This document shows positions 22,005 through 32,575 of a DNA stretch of 64,000 nt, one piece after another (position 1 is the first letter of the stretch; each line of letters opens with the position of its first letter). The stretch lies in contig CP136064.1 in the NCBI GenBank assembly GCA_032622095.1, forward strand, positions 139,391,954 to 139,455,953, read 5' to 3'. The notes under the pieces are model-generated. The model saw nothing but the letters and a program-made list of their open reading frames with translations. It ran no database searches and was not told the origin of the DNA. The stretch is from Siphonodentalium dalli (lineage: Eukaryota; Mollusca; Scaphopoda; Gadilida; Siphonodentaliidae). The translations under genes and the position numbers were made by a program.

Positions 22005-23641
22005 ATCGGCTAAGGATATTTATAGCCTTACCCAGTTCATACACGGAGGACCATTTGATGAAATCCGCGAGTGCATTTCGAGGACGACTCAGCCCAATGA
22101 TTCAGCACCACCCGAAAGTACCCAGTCGCCTGCGTCAACCTGCCCGTGTAATGCTGTTTGTATTCAGGAGAAACTTGCTTCCGCATTGACTGAGCTCACA
22201 TTGATTAAAGCGAACAATCGGTCAGAGTTCTCCATCATACACGAGAAGCTATCTGGAATAGGTACAGGACTCACGACCATCAAAAGCACGCAACTGGAAA
22301 TGTCGGAGACTGTTTGCACTCTGAAAAAAACAGTCGACGCCCTATCGAAGAAGTCTTCATCAAATTCATCCGCAATCGATGGCTTAGTGTCCAAGCACTC
22401 GTCCTTGGATCTAGCCTTCGAAAGGATTCAAAGTGACAAATGCATGGGCATAGACAATCTTAAAGCCCAACTAAAGCAAATAAAGGATGATATATCTGAC
22501 TTTAGTGAGAAACGTGACACTCTTGGAAAGACCATGGACAACAAACTCAAGTCTCTCTCAAAAATGTGTGTAAAATCTGATTCCCTCAACCAACGATTGA
22601 ACGCTAATTCACAGAAATGTGCCTCCTTGTCAAATCAGACTAAAAACCACGTTGACAATGTGGAAAAACACATGTGTTCTGTATTCGAACTATTTGCTGC
22701 AAATACGATGGGGAAATACAAAGACCTCTGCAGCTATGTAAACTCGCACGTGAAAGTGCTGTCAGGGGCACACATCAGTAATTCATGGTTATATGCTGAT
22801 CCTGCGGGGAAGTCGCACAATGCCAGCCAGTCAACTAATCACGAAGACAAACCTGCATCTCTTGAAGCATTCTTCCAAAACTTAGTCGCCGACACTGGAT
22901 CCCGTCAACCTGATCCAAAAGGTAAATCGTCGCATCGTATCAACTCGGGCCACTCGATAGGAGACAACGGCACATTGACTACTGTTGATGAGTACATTAC
23001 TCAATTGAATGATCATTCCTTACTAACGTCAACACCGAAGCGAAATTCTCAAGTTGCGGCAGCCTATGAATCCCGTGTATCGGGTTCTATTCCATCGAGT
23101 GAACAGATTGATAATACGACCGATATCCAACCCGAAAACGGTGATGCCAAGAACATTGTGAACGCTCACCGAAACTCGCCTGATGAGTCAGTCGTAGATC
23201 TGAGCATCACATCGTTAAAGAAATGCTCTCATCATGAAGATAACATTCAGTCTACGTCACCTACTAGTGGATACTCTCTTCCGAAACAGCGACGAAATGA
23301 GTCCGTTAGAAACATATCCTATGCAAATGAATCGTATGGTATTGAAGACCTCCCTGAACATAAAATAGATAACGATTACTCTGAGTGTTTCATGGGTGTC
23401 GTAAACCTGAACGCAAAGCGGACATAAATTTTATCTTGGGAAAATTTCACCAAGATCTACCGAGGAAAGCGTTCGAGCTTATCTACAAAAGAGAGGCGTG
23501 ACTCCGACTTTTTTCAAACTGTTTCGTAGCTCTATCATGGGAACTCAATCCACTCTAAAGACGTTGAAATTCTGACGTCGAATGGATTCCTCCCGGCTGG
23601 TGTCACATGGCGTCCGTGGAGACGGACTCCACCACAAGCGT
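22005..23641 (+). pseudogene. LINE ORF1 (coiled coil), N-terminally chimeric and frameshifted near its end
   Basis: An open frame runs from an ATG at 21922, but the first 83 bases are antisense LINE sequence found again at 28693-28775, so those ~28 residues are not native. The genuine part begins about 22005. A Cys-rich stretch (CPCNAVCIQEKL), a long coiled coil (about 22140-22700) and a Ser/Asn-rich tail follow. The frame stops at 23427; in another frame 23430-23641 encodes GVTPTFFKLFRSSIMGTQ and PAGVTWRPWR, the usual C-terminal module of such ORF1 proteins, so one frameshift near 23430 is likely. Its end overlaps the ORF2 start. Confidence 0.65.
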
Positions 23642-26600
23642 AACGCAATTCATAATCATGGAGCAGTTACTTAATATTCTTACCTGGAACACCAGTGGTG
23701 TCACCTCCAATAGCGACTATCTGTGTGAAATAATAAATTCTCGCCAATATGGAGTAATCGGCCTTTCTGAACATTGGCTCAACGAAAACAATCTTCATTT
23801 CCTGGAATCGATCTGTGGCGATTATATGACTTTTTCAAAACCCGGCAGAGAGATTCGCACTCAAACGGGCAGCTGCTTCACTAGGGATGGCGTAGCCCTG
23901 CTTGTCCAACGTAGGTTGCTAAGACTGTGTATCTCAATTAGCATCGATAATCAACGTTTCATTGGTGTTCAGATTACATTTAATGCTGGATTCCGCCTAA
24001 CCATAATACAGGTTTATCTACCTAGTACAAGTCACAGTGACTCGTATTTCGAAGATACACTGGAGTCGCTTGAGAACGTAACAAACTTCTACGCACATGA
24101 CGGACACGTCGTTCTCATTGGTGAGTTCAATGTTCATTATGGTGACTCTCGATCTGACAATCCAGCATCTGGCCATTCTGTCCGCAGGCGGTTGTTCTCG
24201 GAATTCCTCGAAAGACTGAAATCTACACCAACAACATTATCAGAGAAATGTGAAGGTGGACAATTCTCATTCTTTCCCTGCAGTTCTGTCGGCTCACCAA
24301 CACTGATTGGCCATATCGTAATCCCATGTTCATTCAAGGACCTCCTCATTCGATGTCAAATACTAAGTGACTCTCATACCAACACGTCTTGTCATGTCCC
24401 AGTAACATGTTCGCTTACAATACCAAAACACTACCACAACGACACGGCTGAAATCGAACATCACAGAAAGATACTCTACAACTGGAAGCGCATCGATGTT
24501 TTAAAATATCACTCATTTATAAACTCACACTGTCAGATGCTTAACAGCCCAATTTCGTGCATCGCAGACCTGCCTCGCCTATATCAAGATCTTGTCAAAC
24601 TTTTGTTAAACGCAGCGGATGTCGCTGTTGGGCGCAAGAAATTCGTCAAATATGCCAAACCATTCTGGAGTGAAGAACTGAGTCTCCTTCGTAATCATTC
24701 GATGGATTGTCGACAAAAATGGATTCAAGACGGAAAGTCACACTCCACCGCATCGGCGACTTACATGATGTACAAGAATGCGAAGCGAAACTTTCGTCGT
24801 GTACTACGCCGTGAAACGTCTGAGCTGAAGCAACAGCTTTGTGATAACCTTGAAAATTTTGCAATCCGTGACCAAACAGCTTTCTGGAAGCTTCTCAATT
24901 CTGATAACACCAAACAAGCAACTACGTCGGAAATGGAATTCAGCGGTAAAATGGTGCGTGATCCCTTTGATCTTCTTTCGGGATGGAGTGACTACTTCTC
25001 TCGTCTATATTCCAAATCTCCACACAAGGAGCCGTCATTCGAAGAACATGTAGATAACCAGTTGAGAGATATTCTAGATCCTGGGCACCAAGACTATTCC
25101 TCTTCTTTCTTGTGCAAGCCTATTTCCGCATTGGAAATCAACACTGTTATTCGCCACCTCAACAGAAACAAAGCTGGTGGAATAGACAACATAGTGAATG
25201 AACACTTGCTTCACTCACCTGAATCATTCCTTGATCTATTGTGTACGTTTTACAATGGCATTCTTAGTCTAGAAAGCATACCACGAGACATGAAAACTGG
25301 ACTCATATTACCTTTCTTCAAGGGCGACCCGAAACCTCGGCATTTACCTGACAGTTACCGTGCCATCACTTTACTGCCGGTTTTGTACACAATACTTGAA
25401 GCAATTCTTATAAACCGCATCAGTTCTAGTTCAGTGACATCACATTTCCCCAATGAACTTCAAAGCGGCTTCCAAAAGAATATGAGCTGTTTGATGACGT
25501 CGTTCATAATGCAGGAATCAGTGTCTTATGCATCGGACATTGGATCTCGAGCTTTTGTGTGTTACTTGGACTCTCAAAAGGCGTTTGATCGCGTCTGGCA
25601 TGCAGGACTTATATTCAAACTCCATGAGTTAGGAATTCGAGGAAAGCTGTTGCGCATTTTCCGCGATATGCATGCAGACTGCAGTAGCCGTGTTGTGTGC
25701 AATGGAAATATTTCTAACTCTATTCGAATCGCACAAGGAACCCGCCAGGGGGCCGTAAGCTCCCCGTTCTTATACCTGGTCTACGTGAATGAACTGCTTC
25801 AACAACTCGCCAACTCACCAGAAGGTCTCACTATTCACAATATAAGATGTGCTGCCCCAACAACAGCAGACGACATCGCTATAATCTCACTCACTAAAGC
25901 TGGTCTTGACAAAATGCTCTCCACATGTCATGAATATAGTACGAAGTGGCGCTTCAATTTTTCTAACACAAAGAGTAAAGTCGTTATATTTAATGAAACT
26001 GAAAGACAACACGATATTTCAAGAACCTGGAAACTTGGAGAACACACAATTGAAGAGGTTACTGAATGCACATACCTAGGCATAATTCAAGGAAAATTCG
26101 ATATCACCTCGATCCGCTCAAAGCAAATGTCGCAAAAAATGAGGAGCACAGACTTCGGACTAGCTGGCAAACGTATTCTGCATTCATGTTCTCCGTCTGT
26201 GCTATCTAAACTTTTGAAAAACGTAGTTATTCCTCGAGCAATGTATGGATCTGAGTTGTTTCCCATGGACAAAGCATCCGCACTACCCACACTGGAGAGA
26301 TCGTATCGGACATGCGTTAAGCACAGCCAATCACTGCCTACCAGATCCCCAACTCATCTCGCTTTGGGACTTCTCGGGTTGATGCCGATAGAAAGAGAAA
26401 TTCATATTAGAAAACTCTCCTTTCTTGGGAAGCTAATCCACCTGCCGATTGGACATCAAATTCCACTCAGGTTGTTTCTATTCAAAACATACCAGTATAC
26501 TTTATTCGGTAGGATATTTTCCGGGTTTGTCGCTGACATTTTTCGAATCTTGGACAGATACAACCTCAGACATTTCCTCACCGATTTCCTAGATAACGGA

Positions 26601-26699
26601 ATATTCCCTTCTGATGACATCTGGAAAAAACACAGTCGCCAGGCCGTTGAACAAAACTATTGTGCAGAGTGGTTCAACTCTACAATGTACCACGACTAG
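23607..26699 (+). CDS. LINE ORF2: endonuclease-reverse transcriptase with altered endonuclease residues
   Basis: 1030 codons from an ATG at 23607; the ATG at 23658 (MEQLLNILTWNTSG), at the conserved start of the endonuclease, is an equally good start. RT motifs are present: DSYRAITLLPVLY, LDSQKAFDRVWH, GTRQGAVSSPFLY and TADDIAI, keeping the catalytic Asp pair. In the APE domain, LTWN and LSEHWL are intact, but GDFN reads GEFN, and the SDH motif reads SCH. The C-terminal part continues in another frame from about 26695 to 27009, with CLKCGSRYNNELMHVIWTC, a Cys/His cluster expected at the end of ORF2, so a frameshift near 26690 has split off the tail. Confidence 0.85.
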   Translation: MASVETDSTTSVTQFIIMEQLLNILTWNTSGVTSNSDYLCEIINSRQYGVIGLSEHWLNENNLHFLESICGDYMTFSKPGREIRTQTGSCFTRDGVALLVQRRLLRLCISISIDNQRFIGVQITFNAGFRLTIIQVYLPSTSHSDSYFEDTLESLENVTNFYAHDGHVVLIGEFNVHYGDSRSDNPASGHSVRRRLFSEFLERLKSTPTTLSEKCEGGQFSFFPCSSVGSPTLIGHIVIPCSFKDLLIRCQILSDSHTNTSCHVPVTCSLTIPKHYHNDTAEIEHHRKILYNWKRIDVLKYHSFINSHCQMLNSPISCIADLPRLYQDLVKLLLNAADVAVGRKKFVKYAKPFWSEELSLLRNHSMDCRQKWIQDGKSHSTASATYMMYKNAKRNFRRVLRRETSELKQQLCDNLENFAIRDQTAFWKLLNSDNTKQATTSEMEFSGKMVRDPFDLLSGWSDYFSRLYSKSPHKEPSFEEHVDNQLRDILDPGHQDYSSSFLCKPISALEINTVIRHLNRNKAGGIDNIVNEHLLHSPESFLDLLCTFYNGILSLESIPRDMKTGLILPFFKGDPKPRHLPDSYRAITLLPVLYTILEAILINRISSSSVTSHFPNELQSGFQKNMSCLMTSFIMQESVSYASDIGSRAFVCYLDSQKAFDRVWHAGLIFKLHELGIRGKLLRIFRDMHADCSSRVVCNGNISNSIRIAQGTRQGAVSSPFLYLVYVNELLQQLANSPEGLTIHNIRCAAPTTADDIAIISLTKAGLDKMLSTCHEYSTKWRFNFSNTKSKVVIFNETERQHDISRTWKLGEHTIEEVTECTYLGIIQGKFDITSIRSKQMSQKMRSTDFGLAGKRILHSCSPSVLSKLLKNVVIPRAMYGSELFPMDKASALPTLERSYRTCVKHSQSLPTRSPTHLALGLLGLMPIEREIHIRKLSFLGKLIHLPIGHQIPLRLFLFKTYQYTLFGRIFSGFVADIFRILDRYNLRHFLTDFLDNGIFPSDDIWKKHSRQAVEQNYCAEWFNSTMYHD

Positions 26700-27009
26700 C
26701 TTGGCTATGTTGGTACAGTGTCACCCGCATCCACTGGACAGCTGGAACATATGGGAATTAATGCGTATAAATCGTCCGCACACCGTGGCACTAAAACACC
26801 TGGCCTTACTCCTCAATAAAACTACATATGACAATAATGTTCTGTGTCTTAAGTGTGGTTCGAGATACAACAATGAATTGATGCACGTAATTTGGACATG
26901 TAGCTCGGATGCGATTATCCAGATGCGATATAATTATTGGAACCTAATTATTGACAAATATGGATTCCAATGTATATGTTCCTGGACAGCATGTCGCTTC
27001 AACAATTGA
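26700..27009 (+). pseudogene. Out-of-frame C-terminal tail of the LINE ORF2
   Basis: Starting at about 26700 one frame gives HPLDSWNIWELMRINRP, then CLKCG...HVIWTC. This Cys2-His-Cys-like arrangement is the normal C-terminal feature of such ORF2 proteins. It is cut off from the main ORF by a frameshift. Confidence 0.65.
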
Positions 27010-27820
27010 TGGCTATTATCCTCGGTGGCTCCTGTGTGCATATTCCAGTGGAGTTGGCACCAGCTATTGACAATGTAGTCATTGAAACAGCATATGTTTT
27101 GCTATTTTCTAGCAAAATCGTGAAGACATTGAACAGCACCTAATTGACTAATATAATATGTGTATCGATTTACTAACATCAGATGTCTACCACTGTCATG
27201 AGATTGATCTATTCGTACACTAAGACCACCACACCTGTTAATCGATAACTAAATGAATATTTCGCAATTATGTGACCACCGAAATACATAATGTAGATAA
27301 TGGTTATGTTCTTAAATGTCACCATTGTGAGCATTCATAGTCAGATCATTTCCTCAAATTGCTCATTGCTTAACTAGCTTATTTGGGTAACCCCAACACA
27401 AATCTCACGCATATTAAATTACTATGTGATGCACATGAGGTCGTACTTTGATCTCGATTATTAACAAGTTCTGGTAATCGATCTGGGTAGTATAGCTTAT
27501 ACATATGTCAGTGTCCGCATGTCATATCTAACAATTAACGTCGCTATTATACAGGATCTCATCTCAACCCATGGCATGAAACCTTTATCGAATTGGACTA
27601 TTCCTGTCCATACCTCACCTAGATCATGAATCCCGCCGAACGCATGTGCTTATCCCACGCACAATATTTCTGCCGAATTGCCGGCGCTACCATACAAATA
27701 ATTGTATATATACCTATTATATTGTATATAATTTGCACCTGTAAATATCAAACACACTGTCATGCTCTACATGTACACTCTCTCCTACGAGGAGGCAATA
27801 AAGAATATAAAGAATATATG
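27010..27820 (+). other. 3' UTR of the plus-strand LINE
   Basis: About 800 bases without coding potential, ending in AATAAA-containing A-rich sequence immediately before the next LINE 3' end. Confidence 0.5.
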
Positions 27821-28056
27821 TTTAAACATACTTTATTCCAACGCAAAGACAATACATACAGATAAAATATAAACATAAAATATAAACATAACAAATTAAT
27901 AGTATAGTTGACATAAAATTGTTGGTGTATGTTATCGGAGATTTGCAGGCAGTTTATATCGGTTGGAAACGGAGACGACAGTAAGCTATAAGCTTTTTTT
28001 GGTCGTTCCGCTCACTTAGAAAGATGATACCCAATAATCTTAAAATGGTAATATGT

Positions 28057-28126
28057 ATACAAGATATTGGTACCATGCTGTCTCATGAATATCTCATTCA
28101 GACAGCATGGGACCAATATTTTGTAT
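28057..28126. repeat. 3'-UTR stem-loop of the CR1-like LINE (copy B)
   Basis: Same 27-bp stem as in copy A, arms 28057-28083 and 28100-28126, with one additional C-to-T difference in the right arm. Confidence 0.75.
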
Positions 28127-28785
28127 CTGGTTGTTGCTATTTGATTGGGTATTTAGTTGCTGATTGATTATATGTTCGTTATAATGTATTGAAATTGTAT
28201 GATAGGTAGGTGTGGCGTTAGGAGGTGTGAAGAGTATATGATGGATTGTAAGGAACTGTGGCAGAGGAGAGGAAGAGAGAGAGAGAGAGGCGACAGAAAG
28301 AGCGAGATAGAAAGAAAGAGAAGGTAGGAAGATGAAGAATAGAAAGAGGAATAATGCTTATTAATGGTTTTAATGATTTTAAAGATACGTCACCAGTGTA
28401 ACCAACGCATAGTGCAAGGTACCGGAGTCGAGATCACAGGGAAAAACTTAAGAGAAACGTCTTGTTCTGATGATGTACTTCTGGGACTCTTCAAAAATAT
28501 GCATATTTATGTGTTTATTCAAGGTGACATCTTTTGTCAGGCAGTTTTTATAATGTAATCAATATGAGGCCCCATTTTCCTTCATCATTAAGTATTATGC
28601 CAAGATGCTTATGTTGGTGAACGACTTTTAAGGGAGCATTATCCATTAATAAGTTAGGGTGGGATAGTAGATTTGTTTTTCGAGTAATAATCATGGTTTC
28701 AGTTTTGTTAGCATTGAAGTTTACCAACCATTTCTTGGACCAAGAGTGTAGTTTATTTATGTCAGTTTGGAGTAAATCGGCAGCT

Positions 28786-29952
28786 TCGTTTTGGTCAGTA
28801 ACAGCGCGAATAGGCGTATTTCACAGCTAATTTCACAGACAAGGTCGTTAATGTAGATTTAAAAAAGTATCGGTCCCAACACGGATCCCGGGGGTACACC
28901 TGCTCTGACTGGCTTCCAGGAGGAAGCTTCAGGTCCTAGAACGACCCTTTGTTCACGGTTGCTCAAATATGAGTCGAACCAACCTAGAAGGTTTCCTTGT
29001 ATTCCGATTTGTTTCAATTTGTGGATCAATCCAACATGCCAAACTTTATCGAATGCTTTACTTATGTCGAAGAATAGTATACGTAGATCTTGTTCTCTAT
29101 CGAGAGTTTTGCTGATTGCATGATAAATTTCATAAAGTTGCTTAGTTGTTGAGTCCGCCGGCAAAAATCCAGATAGAAATTTAGTTAGGATATCATTCGT
29201 TTTAAGGTATTTTAGGAGATATTTAGCTATGCATTTTTCGTATAATTTTCCTAAGCAGCTAAGTATTTTCCCTGGTCCGATCGGTTTCCTTTTTTTGTGG
29301 ATAGGTACAACATTAGCACGCTTCCACTCGGGAGGGAAAAATGATTCATTCATGAATATCTTGAAGAGGATGAATAATGGTCGACTGAGACCAGGACAGT
29401 TTTTCGGACTCTAGGGCTAATATCATCATAACCGCTTGACTTGTCTGTTTGGAGGTGTGAAAGTATGTCTTGTATTTTGGTATTTGAGCATTAGAATCGT
29501 CCAGTGTAGATATGGAACAAAAATAATCATTGAGAATTATAGATTTATCTATGTGCGTGGTGTAGATTTCCCCGTCAAGCTTTAACGGGGGCATAGTTTG
29601 TTCAAGTGTTCGTTTAGCGAGCTTGTTAAATGTTTTCCACCAGTTAGTGGCTGTTGTTTGGGGGTCGTTAAGAATATTCTGCGCTTTCGATATATGGTCT
29701 AGCTTTGCTTTTCGTACCTTTGTGATAACTTCATTTTTATTGCTACGGTATTTATCCCATTGTCGTCTGCCATTGGTCAGTTTTGCTTTGTTATAAAGCC
29801 GCCTGCGTTGTTTTATTAAATGTTTAATTTTCAAAGTGAGCCAATGGGGTTTAATTTTTCCTGCAGTGAATGGTTTTGTTGGGAACATATTCATTTATTT
29901 TGTCTTGGAGGAAGGACGTAAATGTATTGTGTCATGTCTTCAATCTGCAACG
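28786..29952 (-). pseudogene. ORF2 RT and linker region of LINE copy B
   Basis: The frame at 28859-29353 encodes RT motifs FFPPEWKRANVVPIHKK, FFDISKAFDKVWHVG and RAGVPPGSVLGP (the usual Gln is Pro). Another frame at 29346-29894 encodes the linker (IKPHWLTLKIKHLIKQRRRLYNK). Frame changes near 29350 and 29885 and the missing 638-bp segment downstream show it is non-functional. Confidence 0.8.
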
Positions 29953-29963
29953 TATTAAAGAAT
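29953..29963. repeat. Left target-site duplication of the Penelope-like element
   Basis: TATTAAAGAAT, identical to 31219-31229; taking one copy out makes the host LINE coding sequence continuous. Confidence 0.85.
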
Positions 29964-31030
29964 ATTCTACAAAAGGTATATAGATGACGGATTCGGTGTG
30001 TGGACTCATGGTATCGAACAACTGGAACATTTAATTGCCCACGCTAATTCAATACACCCCAAGATTAAAGTTGAACTTCGATATGCAGATGATAAAATTG
30101 AATTTCTGGATAAAATGGTGCATTTGTCGAATGGGAAATTGTATACGGATTTGTATAGAAAACCGACAGATAAGATGCTGTATCTAGACAGGGCTCCTAG
30201 CCACCCCGCGCAAATAAAGAGATCGGTGGTGTATGGTCTAGGTATTCGCATAAGGAGAATTTGTGAAAAACAGGCAGATTATTTGCGACATCGCCGTGAA
30301 TTGAAAACGCAGCTGAGGCGGAGGGGATACAGTGCGCGATTCATCGAGAAACAGCTCAGAAAGGTCGATAGATTAGACAGGAAGCAATTGTTAGAACGCC
30401 GGAAAACAGCAAATGTGTCCAAAAATAGAAAGGTGCCTATGGATATTCTATATGAATCAGACCGGATGCGGGAGGTTTTTACCGAGCCGCCTTTAATATC
30501 ACACAGAAGAGACAGTAATTTGGGAGATATTATGGTTCATCGTAAAACGAGTAGATCTGTGTCGATGCCATCACAGTTATGTACGGATTCGTGTGCCACT
30601 TGCATAATTATGAGTTTGGATGAAGTTAAAAATACGACACGGAATGCGGAATATAAAGTATGTAGAAATAGTAATTGTAAAACCAGAAATGTGATATATT
30701 GTTTAAGCTGTTTGATATGTGGATCCGCTGTGTACGTTGGCGAGACAGAGACAATTGTCGGAAAGGATTCTGGAACATCTGAGGGACATTAGACTTCACG
30801 ATGATAAGCCAGCCTATGCACATTTTACTCAACCGGGACATTCCATTGACAACATAAGGGTATCGGTTTTAGAAAAGGTCAATGGGAATAAACATCTGAG
30901 ATTGATACGTGAAGACCATTGGATAGCAAAGTTGAAAACCCGGACTGGCCACGGATTCAACGCTAGAGGAAATGCCGCCATTTCTGGATGTCGATGCTGC
31001 GATAGCGTTGCTTGGTGTTTGACGTTCTGA
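29964..31030 (+). pseudogene. Penelope-like polyprotein fragment: RT C-terminus and GIY-YIG endonuclease
   Basis: The frame from 29964 reads the RT catalytic YIDD, then FLDKMVHLSNGKLYTDLYRKP (palm end), a basic linker, a Cys-rich region (CTDSCATCIIM, CRNSNCKTRN) and the GIY-YIG opening VIYCLSCLICGSAVYVGETE. At about 30745-30755 the frame shifts; LSERILEHLRDIRLHDDKPAY and the rest of the nuclease follow in the next frame to 31030. The full RT N-terminus is absent. Confidence 0.8.
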
Positions 31031-31218
31031 CGACAGACCTTTAACGTCGTTGTGTAATATCCGCCATTATTATTTGTATGTTTATCTGAATGCCATCATG
31101 TGATTTTGTCTGAATAATATCAACTGAGGAAGGTCTAAGGCCGAAAGCTTTTGAAGAGCGCCTTATTTAATTTATCAGCCTACAGGGTCCCGTATCTCCT
31201 GGACCATGTTTACACTAC
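29964..31218 (+). mobile_element. 5'-truncated Penelope-like element (RT end plus GIY-YIG)
   Basis: The 1255-bp insertion begins inside the RT, right at the catalytic motif (YKRYIDDGF), and ends with a 3' region containing a hammerhead-ribozyme-like core at 31124-31146. It is flanked by the 11-bp TSD TATTAAAGAAT. Penelope-like elements insert by TPRT and are often 5'-truncated. Confidence 0.85.
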
Positions 31219-31229
31219 TATTAAAGAAT
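31219..31229. repeat. Right target-site duplication of the Penelope-like element
   Basis: TATTAAAGAAT, identical to 29953-29963. Confidence 0.85.
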
Positions 31230-32206
31230 GTATTCCAATCCATGCCTGATATTTCTCGATCCAATCCAATAAAGTCTCCTTGTTCATAGTTAAAGATGTG
31301 ACGGGTGATAGTTTTTTTCTGTGTTCGCTGTTCATGAATGTTAAAAATGGCCTATATTGGCACGTGATAACGTATATATTCCCCAAAGAAGGGGTCTAAC
31401 GTACCACTAGTTTGGGGTATTAGTTCTTCATTCGTTAAAATTACGTCTATTAAAGTCTCCGAGTATTCAGTAACGTTTGTGCTGTCGCGTATCCATTGTT
31501 TTAGTGGAAGAACATGATTGTAGATATTTTATTAGATGACTGGAATTGATTATCATTGAGGTCGCCCATGCATATTATATGTCGAGGTTTAGTGTCTAAT
31601 ATACTGTGTCCACATTTTCTGCGATTGAATCCCAGCAGTCAATGTCTGGGGGTCTGTACAAGAAGCCGATGATAATTTTAGAGGCCGCGGGTGAAATTTC
31701 AATCCAAATGCATTCCATGTTTGTGAATTCCAAATCCTGACGACGTTTGTACGTTAGATTATTTTGTATATAAACAATTACCCCACCACCTCGGCTTCCT
31801 CTATCTTTGCGTTCGGGGGTATGAAATTCGTCTACAAATAAATCGTCGTCGGTAGTGGTGCAACTCAACCAAGTTTCCGTGAAGCCACATATGTCAAAAG
31901 GACCATTTCAGTTTTCAGTATGTCGAGCTTTGGGACTAGACTCTGGACATTCAGATGAATCACACTTATATTCCCGTTAATTGTATCGTTTGCCGGGCCC
32001 GGGTCTACATGTACATTTCCGCTGATAATTAAAAGTTCACGAAGCCAGTTTGCTACATATACCGTAGGTATACTTGTCCATTGCGAGTGTTTAATATTGA
32101 AAGACGAGTTCATATTATGGTAAAAACACATCGAGTGTGGATAGGCCAATAAGAGGATGTGAATAAGAATAAGAATTTGTGTTAATTTAACTTTTTTCAA
32201 TAGCAA
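31230..32206 (-). pseudogene. ORF2 N-terminus and endonuclease of LINE copy B
   Basis: On the minus strand, 32206-31865 encodes a hydrophobic leader, LLIISGNVHVDPGP (a 2A-like motif whose NPGP is DPGP here) and the start of the endonuclease (ISVIHLNVQSLVPKLD). After a frame change at about 31870 the frame 31868-31596 continues with RKDRGSRGGGVIVYIQ and IIIGFLYRPP. Further decay follows down to the Penelope junction. There is no ATG at the start of the open frame. Confidence 0.75.
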
Positions 32207-32260
32207 GTTTATGCAAGTAATCAGGATTTTTGAGGCAAGTTTATCACAGCGGTTTCATTT

Positions 32261-32575
32261 CAGTGCTCGACTCGCGCGGCCATATAATGTGCCCACCCGA
32301 CATCTGTAATTATGTAATGGACTCATCAGGACAAAAGTCAATTATCAGAAGACTGAAGTTTCTGACCGATGACGGGTGTGCAGGCGCGTAATAACATTGG
32401 ACGCGCGAGGATACACTTGAGACGTATATGTGGGATTCATAATGGAGAAGAGAGTTTGGGAGAGGAGATAGAAAGATAGAAAAGAAAAACAAAGTGAACA
32501 AAACACGTGATACGAACACAGACATGACAAGTGAAGTGGTATAAGTGGGAACACATTCAGAACAAGATAACTTTT
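32261..32575. other. Short spacer between two LINEs
   Basis: No gene seen. A purine-rich stretch (about 32440-32500) lies just before the 3' end of the next LINE. Confidence 0.4.

Larger units (their letters stand above)
22005..27815 (+). mobile_element. APE-type LINE with ORF1 and 1030-codon ORF2
   Basis: It is bounded on both sides by the CR1-like LINE copies. It carries a coiled-coil ORF1, an ORF2 with EN and RT domains, about 800 bases of 3' UTR, and an A-rich end with AATAAAGAATATAAAGAATATA near 27797-27818. The 5' end is uncertain: the sequence before 22005 is antisense to another LINE, so this element is probably 5'-truncated there or interrupted by it. Confidence 0.75.
27821..32260 (-). 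mobile_element. CR1-like LINE, copy B, interrupted by a Penelope-like element
   Basis: The minus strand runs from an ORF2 N-terminus (about 32200) through endonuclease, linker and RT to the 3' UTR ending at 27821. Relative to copy A it lacks 638 bases corresponding to 21119-21756. The Penelope-like insertion at 29964-31218 splits the linker; removing it restores a continuous reading across the junction (DWNTFFNTLQIED). Several frameshifts make the copy dead. Confidence 0.8.
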
